Source: Pyrenochaeta sp. MPI-SDFR-AT-0127 | Lineage: Eukaryota > Ascomycota > Dothideomycetes > Pleosporales > Cucurbitariaceae | DNA length: 64,000 bases | Reading direction: 5' to 3' | Assembly (NCBI GenBank): GCA_020747015.1 | Contig: JAGTJM010000005.1 | Span: 682,001 to 746,000, forward strand | Program-made: the position numbers and the translations under genes | Shown: positions 12,034 through 24,800 of the stretch, in pieces | Position numbering within the stretch: position 1 is the first letter of the stretch | Layout: the number at the start of each line of letters is the position of its first letter | The notes under the pieces: model-generated | Database searches by the model: none | What the model saw: the letters and a program-made list of their open reading frames with translations, nothing else | What the model was told of the DNA's origin: nothing

Positions 12034-12883
12034 ATCTTAGTATACTTATAGGAGATAATATAGTTATTAAAGAGAGGAATAGATATATTATAGTAGAAGT
12101 TAGATAAATTACTACCTAACTCTTAGAAGAGTAGCTACTCTACTTATAGAAAGTACTCTCTAGCCTAGATTAGCTTAAGGGGGTATACTTTAGTATAGTT
12201 CCTAATAATACCTCTCTTTTTAGCTACTTAATCTAAGTAGCTAATATACTAAATATAATATATTTTTATATATTATAATAGACTACTATAGCTTAGACTA
12301 AGATATATAGCTTTAGTACTAGTTAGGTTAAGTAGGAAGATAGGTATACTTAAAATCTTCTCTTACTTTAGATTTCTTTTACTTTTACCTCTTAATCTCT
12401 CTTACTTAAAGATTTTAGAATTCTTTAGAAGTAAATAGTTAACTAAGCTATTAGGATAATATAAAGAGGATCCTCTTAGCTAATCTAGTCTATTACTCTT
12501 TTATTCTACTATCTTAATTTAGTAAGTTTTTAGAAATTTCTAATTTTAAGAGTAGCTTATTTCTAGGCTATTTTAGTCTAAAATAGGCTAAAGGGCCTTA
12601 TTCTAATATAATTTTAGTATTAACTAGGTTTAGAGACTACTTTTAATATTTTATTAACTCTACTAATCTATCTATACTTTAGTTTAGTCTAGTCTATTTT
12701 ATTCTAGCCTATAATAGATAATAATATTACTAGAAATAATATTATAGAGAATAGAATCTATACTTACTATATCTATACCTACTACCTAGCTACTTTTAGT
12801 ATAAGAAAGTATAAGTTCTTTAACTATATAGATTATATTATACTAGCCTCTAGTAATAGTACTAAGATACTATATAATCCTTA
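12034..12883. other. AT-rich spacer between R3 copies 1 and 2
   Basis: About 850 bp of CA/TG-free sequence with no surviving frame. It lies between two direct R3 copies, so it may be the ruined inside of the element to which R3 belongs (inference). No coding motif could be read. Confidence 0.4.
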
Positions 12884-13181
12884 TATAATAAATATTATAT
12901 AGAAATAGAGATATCTATATTTCTATAGGAGGGAAGGATTATACTTAGGTAGTATTAGACCTACTTCTAATACTATCCTAAATAGGCCCTATTACCCCTA
13001 TTTCTCTATATATAAGTATAGCTTTTTAGTAGTAGATAGAAGAAGAATTTCTTTTTATCTTTTTATACTAGACTTATAGAAATAGAAGTATTCTTAATTA
13101 TCTACTATAGTATATACTTCTATATACCTTTAAGTTATACTTAGATTCTTTTTAGAACTCTCTAGTACCTATATTATTATA
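12884..13181 (+). repeat. R3 repeat copy 2 (full length, ~298 bp)
   Basis: Aligns end to end by eye with the copy at 29146-29445. It starts TATAATAAATATTATATAG and ends CCTATATTATTATA. The length and the equal ends fit a small LTR whose TG...CA termini have been turned into TA...TA by RIP (inference). Confidence 0.7.
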
Positions 13182-14047
13182 TTATAAGAAGAATTTTATT
13201 CTTACTAGTAATAGCTTCTTAATAATATTACTTTATTTAAAAATATTATATCTAAACTCCTATATTAATATAATCTAATTTAGATCTATTTATAATTAAA
13301 GTCTATTATTCTAAAGTTAGGATCTCCTTAATCTACTAATAACTAAAGCCTATAGGTTTAGAACTTCCTATACTATTATATAAGAATTAACTTTAGAAAA
13401 GTTATATAGAGTACTAAGGTAGAAACTTAGAGACTACTAATAATTTAGGAGAATTAGAGCCTAAGCTATTATTTCTCTCTAAATAAAGATTAGCTTAAAT
13501 ATAAGTATTATCCTTATTAAGATTAATATAGTAGTAGACTATTTAGTTAAAAGAAACTATATAATCTAAGGTTATTAAGTAAATAAAGAGCTACTTTAAA
13601 TAAAAATTAGAGTATAATACCTAATTAATAATAGTAGAGAATTAGGATATAATTAGATTTAACCTAAAGCTTACTAAGTTATAGTATAAATTATAATAAG
13701 TTTATATAGAATTAAGTAGATTAAAGATATAGCTTATTTCTAGTTTAATTAAACTTAATTAGCTTTTATCTACTATTAAAATTCCTCTAACTATAAACTT
13801 ATAAAAGACTTATTTCTCTTTAGTAATACTTCTTTTAGAACTTATAGATAGAATAATAAAATTAGAAAAAATACTTCCTATTAGTAATCTAAGTAATAGA
13901 AAGAATTCTAGCTTTAGATAATAATAAGCTTCTATATAAGACTAACTTAAGATTAACTTAGATTACTATTAGATAGAGTATATATATATAGTCTTAGCCT
14001 AGAGATATACTATAGAGTTAGTAAAAGAATACTTAGAGCCCTAATAC
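13182..14047. other. AT-rich sequence, unassigned
   Basis: About 870 bp, RIP-saturated, without an open frame and without a clear match to the Gypsy or Copia sequences elsewhere in the block. It probably contains older transposon sequence that is no longer recognisable. Confidence 0.4.
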
Positions 14048-14263
14048 TATTAAGTTTAGATACTTAAGGTACTTAAACTATCTAAGCATATTTTCTTTAT
14101 TTAATTACGTAAGCTATATTAGAGCTTAGGTAATAATATTTAGTAGGATTTACTTGCCTATAAATTCTAATTAGAATAGTATATAGTTTATTATTATAGC
14201 GTTAGTATTAAGCGAGTTATTAAGAAAAAGGTTAAGACCTTAGTTAAGGTTATCCTTAAGGAT
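14048..14263 (+). repeat. Copia LTR fragment (first 216 bp), broken by a Gypsy LTR
   Basis: Matches the first part of the 583 bp Copia LTR (compare 17566-17780), with the TG start changed to TA. It is cut at 14263, where a Gypsy LTR begins. The five bases before the junction, AGGAT (14259-14263), would be one copy of the target-site duplication, but the other copy is not found nearby. Confidence 0.75.
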
Positions 14264-14691
14264 TGTTACGAACCTATAACGAGGGCTGCAGGCGCTTATA
14301 AGTAGGAAGGTAGAAGGGATATAGGTATTAGGTGAGGCCTAGATATAGGCTAATAGTAATATATACCCCGTAAAGTTATATAGTCCTAGAGATCCTACGT
14401 TATAGGAATAAGGTACTATAGGATACTATAGAATCCTATATAGAATCTCCTAGGATACTATAGAAACTATAGGACTACCTAAGTATATAGATAAGAGTAA
14501 TATACCCTTATAGTATATTATAATTAACCTTAAGTAATTATTAAATACTACTATTTAATACTTAGAATATCTTTAACTTCTTATCTATTTCTACTTACTC
14601 TAATCTAGAAGTTACTAAGAAAGGACTCCTTAGTAATACTAGCTACTTTATATTATAGCTACTCTACTAAGGACCTAAAACCCTTTTTATA
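14264..14691 (+). repeat. Gypsy A 5' LTR (428 bp)
   Basis: Starts TGTTACGAACC and ends CCCTTTTTATA (ancestral ...CA end mutated). It is the same subfamily and nearly the same length as the inverted LTR at 28710-29136, and is related over its 3' half to the LTRs of Gypsy B. Sequence homologous to a Gypsy leader follows at once, so this is a 5' LTR rather than a solo LTR. Confidence 0.85.
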
Positions 14692-14903
14692 TTTTAATCA
14701 CCCTTAAAATAAGTAATATTAAGATAGATATAGTAACCCCTAACTCTATAAGTATTAGCCTAGGAAAACTAAAAGGTAAAGCTCTCCTAACTTATAATAG
14801 TAACTATAAGATATTAAAGTTATAGCTACTCTAATATAATATCTACTTCTATATTAATAGATACGTAGTAGATAATAATAAGGTAGTACTTATTACTACC
14901 TAC
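14692..14903 (+). mobile_element. Gypsy A leader and start of gag, interrupted by Copia
   Basis: Aligns with the leader and early gag of Gypsy B (19911-20122) and, inverted, with Gypsy C (about 28498-28709). It stops at 14903, where the Copia LTR begins. The rest of this Gypsy copy is not found to the right, so it has been lost or moved. Confidence 0.75.
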
Positions 14904-15486
14904 TGTAAAGAAAGTAGGGAGAGGAGGAGGTAACTTTCTTTAATAATAAAAATAGCCTAGTGACCTAGATAGGCTAGTAGCGGCTTAGCTCTTAGGATAA
15001 ATAAAGATTACTTATATAAGTAGAATAATATCTTAGATAAAAGGTAGGTAGGATATAATAGATTCGTTGCTAGGTACAGGATAAGTAGGTAGGATAGACC
15101 TCTACTTATAGATAGATCCTTCCTCCTTCTTACGGATATCTTTAGCCTAACTATAGGCTAACTATTTCCTTTAAGCTAACTTTATCCTCTAAGGCTAACT
15201 ATAGCCTAACTATAGCCTTAGGTCTTCCTAAGGTTAATAGTATCCAGGTCTAAGACCTAAGGATAACCTTATCCTTACAGATAACCTTAACCGAGGTCTT
15301 AACCTTTTTCTTAATATCTCGCTTAATACTAACGCTATAATAATAAACTATATACTATTCTAATCAGAGTTTATAGGCGAGTAAATCCTACTAAATATTA
15401 TTACCTAAGCTCTAATATAGCTTACGTAATTAAATAAAGAAAATAAGCTTAGATAGTTTAAGTACCTTAAGTATCTAAACTTTACA
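14904..15486 (-). repeat. Copia 3' LTR (583 bp, minus orientation)
   Basis: Ends are TGTAAAG and CTTTACA, i.e. intact TG...CA. On the minus strand it is preceded by a purine-rich tract (AAGGGGGTG at about 15487-15496), as expected just upstream of a 3' LTR. The neighbouring pol remnant runs toward it on the same strand. Length is exactly equal to the copies at 17566-18148 and 24620-25202. Confidence 0.9.
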
Positions 15487-17565
15487 CACCCCCTTAAGCT
15501 TATTTCTTATAACTTAATATTTTTATATATTTTTATATATAGTATTTCTAGACTATATTTCTAGAACTTTTTATTATAAACTCTTTAAATAATAGGCTTT
15601 ATAGAAACTAAGGAATATTATTTTTTATAGTTTTTTTTTCTTAAGCCTTAAGCCTTATTCTTATTTACTTAGTAACTTATTTAATTAGTTATAAGTCCTT
15701 AGTATTTATAAGATTAATTCTAGTTTTAAAGTCTAAAAACTTAGGTAAACTAGTAGGCTTAGTAAGGATATCTGCTAATATAGTACTAGTATTCTCGTAT
15801 ACTAGATCTATATTATTTTTTAGTAGATTATCTCTTACAAAGTGATAGGTTATATCTACGTGCTTAGTCCTAGCGTGATAAATAGGGTTTTTAGCTAGTT
15901 CTATAGCAGATAAACTATCTGTTTTAATTATATTTACTTTATTAAATATAGAGTATTCATTAATAGACTTATAATTAAATAGCTCTTTTATAAAATTTTG
16001 TAAATATAAAGATTCTTTAGTAGCTTCTTTTAGAGCTATATATTCAGCTTCTGCAGAACTAAGAGCTACTGTCTTTTGCAATTTAGATAGCCAGCTAATA
16101 GCTACGCTATTATTATAGTTATTTTTATTATTATTAAATAAAAATATATTGCCTGTAGTAGACTTTCTAGAATCTATATCACCCCCCCAATCTGAATCGC
16201 TAACTCCTAATAGATTAATACTATTAGTAGTATTATATTTATTATTAATAGTCTTATTTATATAGTTACTATATATTAAGTCTTTATTTTGAGTTTTAAT
16301 AATCGATTCAGGTTGTATAGGCTCTAGAGTTAAGTCTAGACCTAGGTATCTAGTTTTTAATAGATAGCTCCAAATATTATTTAAATATTTATAGTGTTCT
16401 ACGCTAGGATTAGACATAAAACGAGCTAAGTAATTAATAGATTGTACTAGATCTGGCCTAGTAAAAATAGTAAGATAGATAAGAGATCCTAGTTCTTGTT
16501 GGTATCTATTAATATCTTCTAGTTTACTAGTTTCTAGATTTTTAGATAGTTTAATACCTAGAGGTATAGGTAGATCTTTATCTTTATTATCTAGTTTATT
16601 ATATTTAGCTAGAATCTTAGAAATAAAGCTTCTTTGCGTTATAATTATAGATTTCTTAGATCTATCTCTAATTATTTCAACGCCTAAGAACTGTTTTATT
16701 TCTCCTAGATTACTAACAGCTAGTTTAGATATACTAGTTAGGTTTTTATATAGTCTATTAGCTAGATCTATATCTTTACTAAATACTAGTATATCGTCAA
16801 CGTGTGTAGCTAGTATAATAGGGCTAGTATTATGAATAAAAATACTATTATCTATTTTTAGAGTACTAAAACCTAAGTCTTCTAAGATTTTAGTTAAAAA
16901 TAGCTGCCACTGTCTACTAGCTTGTTTTAAACCGTATAGTGCTTTATTTAGATTATAAACTATAGTATTATAGTTCTTAGTTTGTTTAGCTAGATAGATA
17001 GCTTCTAGTAGTTCTTTATTATTAAGATCTTTACTATCTAGAAATTTATCTAGGATATAGCTTTCAAAGCCTATAGGTAGCTGGATATATATATTATTAT
17101 TATCTATTTCCGTATTAGGAAACGCTTATTTAATATCCCAAGCATATATTTCCCAGTCTAGATAGCTAAAAATAGATAATAGTAATCTAATAATACTAGG
17201 TTTACTAGTAGAAGCAAAGGTTTCTTTATAATTTATATTATATCATTATAGAAAGCCTTTAGCTACCCACCTAGCCTTATACTTTTTAATAGTATTATCT
17301 AGGTTATACTTTTTATTTAGGACCCATCTACCTCTTAAAATAGCTTTATCAGCTATATTATTAGGCCTAGTTACTAGTTTCCAAGTATTATTATTAAGTA
17401 GATCGTCTACTTCTAAGTATATAGCTTCTAGGTAGAGATCTTTATCTTTTCTTAATAATACCTCCTTAAAACTAGTAGGTTCTAAAATAGTATTATTATA
17501 TATATTTAATATATATTTTAAGATAGTATTATTATAAATATCTACTTTACTAGAACTATTAGTTA
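15487..17565 (-). pseudogene. Ty1/Copia pol remnant: reverse transcriptase and RNase H
   Basis: Minus strand, N-terminus at 17565. Readable in order are the IN-RT linker, the RT start (ETFAS...IIRLLLSIF), an LNKALYGLKQASRQW block, the RT active site HVDDILVFSK, EIKQFLGVEI, and TRPDLVQSINYLARFMSN. RNase H follows, with SDSDWGGDIDSRKSTTG, LSSAEAEYIALKEA and RTKHVDI. The last 478 codons (17125-15689) are free of stops. The stops I can see upstream (for example 17126-17128) sit where Copia proteins have Gln or Arg, consistent with C-to-T change of CAA/CGA. Gag, protease and integrase are missing. Unlike the rest of the block it retains many CA/TG pairs, so it was inserted or duplicated late. It is not expected to be active. 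Confidence 0.9.
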
Positions 17566-18148
17566 TGTAAAGTTTAGATACTTAAGGTACTTAAACTATC
17601 TAAGCTTATTTTCTTTATTTAATTACGTAAGCTATATTAGAGCTTAGGTAATAATATTTAGTAGGATTTACTCGCCTATAAATTCTGATTAGAATAGTAT
17701 ATAGTTTATTATTATAGCGTTAGTATTAAGCGAGTTATTAAGAAAAAGGTTAAGACCTCGGTTAAGGTTATCCTTAAGGATAAGGTTATCCTTAGGTCTT
17801 AGACCTAGATACTATTAACCTTAAGAAGGCCTAAGGTTATAGTTAGGCTATAGTTAGCCTTAGAGGATAAAGTTAGCTTAAAGGAAATAGTTAGCCTATA
17901 GTTAGGCTAAAGATATCCGTAAGAAGGAGGAAGGATCTATCTATAAGTAGAGGTCTATCCTACCTACTTATCCTGTACCTAGCAACGAATTTATTATATC
18001 CTACCTACCTTTTATCTAAGATATTATTCTACTTATATAAGTAATCTTTATTTATCCTAAGAGCTAAGCCGCTGCTAGCCTATCTAGGTCACTAGGCTAT
18101 TTTTATTATTAAAGAAAGTTATCTCCTCCTCACCCTACTTTCTTTACA
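17566..18148 (+). repeat. Copia LTR (583 bp, plus orientation, inverted relative to 14904)
   Basis: TGTAAAG...CTTTACA, nearly identical to the other two full copies but on the opposite strand to the 14904 copy. The flanking pentamers AGTTA and GACTA differ, so it is not a simple solo insertion. It probably is the 5' LTR of a second, plus-strand Copia element that continues into 18149, or it results from recombination between inverted elements. Confidence 0.88.
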
Positions 18149-19114
18149 GACTAGAGTAGAGTAACTTCTAAGGAGTTATAGGATTAGGATTAGTTTAAGT
18201 ATAGGAGTAAGTAGAGTAATAAGGAGGCTTATCCTTAGACTAGAGCTTATTAATAGATAAGGTTTTAGAATAAAACGCGCGAAGCTAAGTAGTATAATTA
18301 GGCTTAGGAAGCTTAAAGCGGATTATAGCTTTATAAGCTTATATCTAAGTAGTGCGCTTATTAGTAGAGAGTTTAGGACTATTCTAATTATAAGTTAGTA
18401 TATAGAAAAAGGAAGAAAAGCTTAAAGATTACGTACTATAATTAATATAGATTAAAGTTAAAGAAAGAAGGAGGAAGAGTATAGGAGAGTAGGTTTATAT
18501 ACTTACTAAAGGAGCGCTAGATTATATAGAGCTACCTTTACCTTCGTAAGATTAAAATAAGAGCTACCCTTACCTTATTAATTAGATTATATAGAGCCGC
18601 TCTCACCTTATTAATTAGATTAAATAGTAATATCGTAATTTACGCTAGATTAAACGGAGCCGCCTTTACCTTTAAGAGATTAAAATTTTTAAATAAGCCG
18701 TATACTTACCTTTACCCTAATATTATTAGATTAGAATAAAGATTACGTAATTAAGTAAATAGATATAGATAATTACTAGAAAATTACTTAAGAATTATAA
18801 TCTAACCTTTAAAGGATAAGGCCTAGACTAAGGATAAAGTAGGATTACGTAGATCTAAAGAATAAGATTAGGAATAGAAATTCCCGCTCTACTATAGATT
18901 ATTACTCTAAGGAGAGCTAATCTAGGGGGTATATTATAGAGGAAGATCTCTCTTATAAGTAGAAGTAGAAGAGTAATCTAACTAATTACGTAGAATAGGA
19001 GTATAGAAGATATACTAATTAAAAAGATAAATTAGATTAAGTATCCTCTAATCTAAGGGTATATAGTCTAGACTTCGTAACTTAGCTTTCTTAGCTAGAG
19101 ATTAATCTTATCTA
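18149..19114 (+). pseudogene. Degenerate gag-like region downstream of a plus-strand Copia LTR
   Basis: The plus-strand frame around 18270-18420 reads as a charged, Tyr/Lys-rich helical protein with many TAG/TAA codons at positions that would be Gln before RIP. It looks like a retroelement gag (inference). About 18515-18700 contains imperfect ~60 bp direct repeats with the shared core AGAGC-ACC-TTACCTT and ATTAGATTA. No catalytic motif is visible. Confidence 0.45.
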
Positions 19115-19494
19115 CTAATCTTTCTCTAAGCTTAGCGCACTCCCATAGTACTCCTATAGATATACTCTTAACTAAAGTTCTAATATTTATTATTATCTTC
19201 TTATCTACTAGGGTATTCTACTACTATATAGGTTTTCTAGGTATATATATATTATTCTTATACTCTATTAAGATCCTCTAGTTCTTCTAGTCTATATATA
19301 GGTTATAATCTCTTAGCTAAGGTAGCCCTAATATAATATTATAGGCGGCTAAGCTAAAAATATCTAGTCTTACCTTACTATTTCGTCCTAATATAATATT
19401 AATTTTCTTAAGTACTTTATACTTAATAAGTCCTCTATTTATATTATTAGCTATAGTAATATAATAAGGTTTTTCTTTAGAATAGGTTATAGCC
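19115..19494 (-). pseudogene. Gypsy C pol fragment, left of the Gypsy B insertion
   Basis: Reverse complement of Gypsy B pol at about 21840-22210 (protease to RT start), so this is part of a minus-strand Gypsy element. The same element resumes at 26757: the sequence left of Gypsy B joins the sequence right of it at TAGCC without a gap. The similarity to Gypsy B fades left of about 19115. Confidence 0.8.
19490..19494. repeat. Target-site duplication TAGCC, left copy of Gypsy B
   Basis: TAGCC directly before the 5' LTR of Gypsy B; the matching copy lies at 26757-26761, directly after the 3' LTR. A 5 bp duplication is usual for Gypsy integrases. Confidence 0.85.
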
Positions 19495-19910
19495 TGTTAC
19501 GATTTAAGTTTTAGGAATAAGGATGCAACTAAAAGAGAGCACTCTGAACCAACTATAAGCACCGCCGCAGGCGCTAACACGAGATAAGGGCCTAGGCACG
19601 TAACCACTTACTAGGCTAAGGACGAGCGCTCGCTAAGCGCGCGATAAGTGTGATGAGCGCTCACTATACGCGCGACAAGCGTAACGAGCGTATTATATAT
19701 ATAGATAAGAGTAATATACCCTTATAGTATATTATAATTAACCTTAAGTTATTATTAAATACTACTATTTAATACTTAGAACTACTTTAACTAACTTATC
19801 TATCTCTACTTACTCTACTCTAGAAGCTTACTAAGAAAGGGCTCCTTAGTAATACTAGCTACTTTATATTATAGCTACTCTACTAAGGATACTAACCCCC
19901 TCTTTTAATA
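19495..19910 (+). repeat. Gypsy B 5' LTR (416 bp)
   Basis: Starts TGTTACGATTTAAG and ends CTTTTAATA. The U3-like part holds a striking GC-rich island (about 19622-19690) with GAGCGCTC palindromes and GCGCG runs inside otherwise AT-rich DNA. It keeps CA in many places where the 3' LTR has TA. Confidence 0.9.
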
Positions 19911-20109
19911 TTTTAATTACCCTTAAAATAAGTAATATTAAGATAGATACGGTAACCCCTAACTCTATAAGTATTACCTTAGGTAAGCTAAAAGGAAAAG
20001 CTCCCCTAACTTATAATAGTAACCGTAAGACCCTAAAATTATAGCTACTTTAATATAATATCTACTTCTATATTAATAGATATATAGTAGATAATAATAA
20101 AGTAGTACT

Positions 20110-21840
20110 TATTACTACCTACCTTATAGGAGAAGTACTAGAATAGGTTAACCTATATATTATAAAGTATATAGATAATAATATTATTAACGCAGAAAAC
20201 GCTACGATATTTAAAAACTGGGACGAGTTTAAAAAATAAATTAGTCTAGTATTTAGACTATAAACCGAGAAACCTATCATGGAATAAAGTATTTAGATGC
20301 TATAATAGAAAATATCCGTAGCTGACTATACTAATAAATTTTAATAATACGCTACTATTATAGGATAGGACGACGACGCGCTAAAATGTATATTTAGATA
20401 GGGCCTAAAGCTATAGGTCTAGGAAGAGCTTATATGTATAGGCACGACTATTAATATATTAGACGACCTAGTAAAAGAAAGTATAAGGATTAATAATAGA
20501 CTATATAAACTAGAACTTAAGAAATAGAGTTATAGGAGGAGAAGCTACTAACCTAATAAGGGTAAATAAAGGGATTTTATATACGTTAATTAAAATAACT
20601 ATACTACTAGATACTATACTTCTAATAAACTAGAACCTATATACCTAGATAATATAAATAAGGGTAAGGGCTAGAAGGTAAAATACTAGAAGACGGATAT
20701 AGGAAAAAATAATAAGATATACTATAATTACGGGAAGGAAGGATACTTCGCTAGAAACTATAAGTAAAAAAATAAAGTTACCTAATAACTTAATATAATT
20801 AGTTAGGTTTAGGACTAATATATAAATAAATAGGAGATAATAGAACTAATAGATTATAACACTTAATAAGAAACGATAAAAGCTATAAGTAACGACGAGA
20901 TTATCCGCCTATATAGAGATATACTACTACTTACACTAGATAATAATAAGGAAAACGTTTAACCTATAGATCTATACCTAGGGAATAAGGTACCTAGATT
21001 ATAGAATAACTATAAGACGTATAAGGAGATACTAGAACACTATATTAGATAATAGACTATAGAGGAAAAGCTAAAATAGGAACGTAAGAAGCGGAGGGCG
21101 TTTGCCTATAAACGTTATTAACGCAGGAGAATAGGATACAAACTATCTATTAAGAAAGACGTATGCTAGTAATACCTTAAAACGGGACACTACTGCGAAG
21201 AATTCTATATAGATTCTTAGAAAAAATATAGTAGCTAAAAAACTATATACGAACCTCTAAAACTACAATATAATAATAATTAGTATAACCCTAGATATAG
21301 AATACTCTATTATACGTTCTATATATACAACTATTATAATTACTACTATAAGGCTAAGGTTAGTATAAATAGATTCCTGTAACTAAGAGGAAGGTATAAA
21401 TAGAGCTAGTATAACTACTAGAGAGAGATATATATATAAGCTACCTATAGGATAAGCGCTGTATAAACTACTTCCCTAGCTATAATATAGAGAGCTAGAT
21501 AGAATAGAATATTATTATAAATAAGAAATACACTAATAAACTATAGTAAACGTATATAAACTATAACTATAAACGATATATTTAGGATAAGCTTAATAAT
21601 AGATTTAATAAGTACTCTTTTTTAGAAAGAAATTAGAAACTAAACCTTCTAATAAGTAGAATACTAGAATTGGATAAGGGAACTAATTCGCCCTAAGAGT
21701 TTAGCGATACGATACTATTAGAATATAGGAGAAGAGCTACTCTAAATAAAAGTAAAGCTTAGAAATATTAATATATAGGCTCTAATTAATTTAGATTATA
21801 GAGAAACTATATTTTAGGAATAGCTATATTAAAAGTAGGG
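20110..21840 (+). pseudogene. Gypsy B gag and protease region, broken
   Basis: Degraded gag frame. The knuckle at 20720-20763 reads YYNYGKEGYFARNYK, a CCHC motif with Cys changed to Tyr, the G-to-A form of RIP. Gypsy C carries the same region inverted at 26762-28500, which allows the two copies to be compared. Many in-frame stops. Confidence 0.75.
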
Positions 21841-24800
21841 CTATAGCCTATTCTAAAAGAAAACCTTATTATATTACTATAGCTAATAATCGAATAGAGG
21901 ACTTATTAAGTATAAAGTACTTAAAGAAATTAGTATTATATTAGACGAAATAGTAAGGTAAGACTAGATATTTTTAGCTTAGCCGCCTATAATATTATAT
22001 TAGGGCTACCTTAGCTAAGAGATTATAACCTACGTATAGACTAGAAGAACTAGAGATCTTAATAGGGTATAAGAATAATATATATACCTAGAAAACCTAC
22101 GTAGTAGTAGAATACCCTAGTAGATAAGAAGATAATAATAAATATTAGAACTTTAGTTAAGAGTATATCTATAGGAGCACTAACTAATAAGCTAAACTAA
22201 CTACTAGTAAGAAAGATTAGAAGGTAGAGAATAGTAGAGAAACTATTACTCTAAAGATCCTATAAAGATATATAGAATATATAGAGATATTTATAGAAAA
22301 AGTAGGACTAGGAGTACTACTAAAATATTAACTATAGGATTATAAAATTAAACTAGAAGATAGTAAACGCCTAGGGTTTATACTAATATATAAGTTAACT
22401 AAGAAAGAGCTAGTAATACTAAAAAGTATATTAAGGAAATATTAGTAAAAGGATTTATCTAAAAATCTAAGTCCTTAGTAGGATACCCTATCCTATTTAC
22501 GCTAAAGAAAGATAGTAGATTAAGACCTTATATAGATTACTATAAACTTAATAATATAACTAAAAAGAACTACTACCTACTACCTAATATTTAAGAGCTT
22601 AGAGATAGACTAGTAGAAGCTAAGATATTTATAGTACTAGACCTCTAAAGTGCATATAACCTAATTAGGATAAAGAAAGGTAAAGAATAGAAAACCGCCT
22701 TTAGAATAAGATATAGATACTATAAATACCTAGTTATACTATTTAGATTAATAAATATACTAGTAATATATTAAGAATTAGTTAATACTATATTAAATAA
22801 CTATCTAGATAAATACGCTATAGTATACCTAGACGATATACTAGTATACTCTAATAATATAACTAAATATAAGGGATATATTAAAGAAGTCCTTAAAAGA
22901 TTACGAGTATACGGGCTAGAGCTAAAACCTAAGAAATACAAATTCTATAAGGAAGAAGTTAAATTCCTAGGATATATAGTTAGAATTAATAGAGTTAGAA
23001 TTAGTAATATAAAATATAAATAATTAGAGACTAGGAGAGACCTAAATAGTTAAGGATATATAATCCTTTTTAGATTTATAAACTTTAATAGATAATTTAT
23101 TAAGGACTTCTTAAAGATTACTATACTACTAATATAACTTATAAAGAAGGAAGAACTATAGGAATAGGGGAAGGAATAAGATAACGCCTTTAAGATACTT
23201 AAGGAAGTATACATTAAGGAACCTATACTAATAATATTTACTAGTAGAAAGCCTCTTTAAATAGAAATAGATACCTTAGATTTAGTAATAGGAGTAGTAA
23301 TACTCTAAGAAAAGATAGAAAATAGTACCTAATAGTATATTACTTAAGAAAGTTCTTATAAGTAGAAGAACACTACGATATATATAATAAAGAACTATTA
23401 GCTATTATAGACGCACTATAATATTAGTAATACTACGCTAAAGGATATTCTAAGAATACTATCTTTATAGACTATAAAAACCTAACGTACTTTATAATAA
23501 TAAAATAACTTAATAGAAGATAAGTAGATAGTCTAAACTCCTAGGATAGTATAAATTTAAGATTATATATATACTAGGAAAAGATAATAGTAGAGTAGAT
23601 TACTTAGCTAAAGATATAATATAATAGGAAAGAAAACTAAGGTTTATATAGTAATCTTAAAAAAAATAAAGATAGATTATTAGGACTATTATAAGACTGT
23701 AATATAATTATAAAAATTAGACCTAAGATTCGCGGAACTTAAGGAAATAATTATATAATAATACTATAATAACCTAGTATATAGCGACTAAGGTATAGTA
23801 AGAACTATTAAACTTATCTAGAGAAACTACTACTTTCTAAATATAAAATAGAAAGTTAAGAATTATATTAAGAAATATAAGTTATTAGAAGAATAAGTAT
23901 ATAATATACGTACTATATAGAGAATTATAACTAATAGAGCTACCTAATAAACTTAGGAAGATATTATAATAGACTTTATTATAGACTTACTAGAGTCTAC
24001 GGATAAAGTAACTAGATATAAGTATAATAGAATCCTTAACGTAGTTTATAGGTTTAGTAAGGGAGCGAATTTATACTATTTAGGAAGAACTTTACAATAT
24101 AATAACTCGTAGTAATAGTTAAGGATTAGATATTTAGTACTATAGGATACCGCGATTAATTATAAGTAATAGAGATAAGCTATTTATATCTAACTTTTAG
24201 GAAATATTATAGCGTAACTAGGAGTAAGAGAAATTATCTACTACTTACTACCTAGAAATAGATAGATAAACGGAATAAATAAATAGAATACTTAAATAAT
24301 ACTTAAGGACGTATTATAACTATATATAAGATAATTAGGTATTACTACTACCTATAGTATAAATTACTTATAATAATAATAAAATTAGAGATAATAGGCG
24401 TAATACTATTCTACGCGTACTACGGGAAGTACCCTAATCTCTTTAAGAGAAATTTTCCTAATACTAAAGCTAAAGTAGCTTTAAAGAATATCTAAGAAAT
24501 AAAGGATATATACTAGAGAATAAAGGAAAATATAGAAAAAATATAATACTAATAAGTTAAATATATTAATAAGAAAAGAAAAATAGTACCTTAGCTAAAA
24601 AAAGGGGATAAAGTATATTTGTAAAGAAAGTAGGGAGAGGAGGAGGTAACTTTCTTTAATAATAAAAATAGCCTAGTGACCTAGATAGGCTAGTAGCGGC
24701 TTAGCTCTTAGGATAAATAAAGATTACTTATATAAGTAGAATAATATCTTAGATAAAAAGTAGGTAGGATATAATAGATTCGTTGCTAGGTACAGGATAA

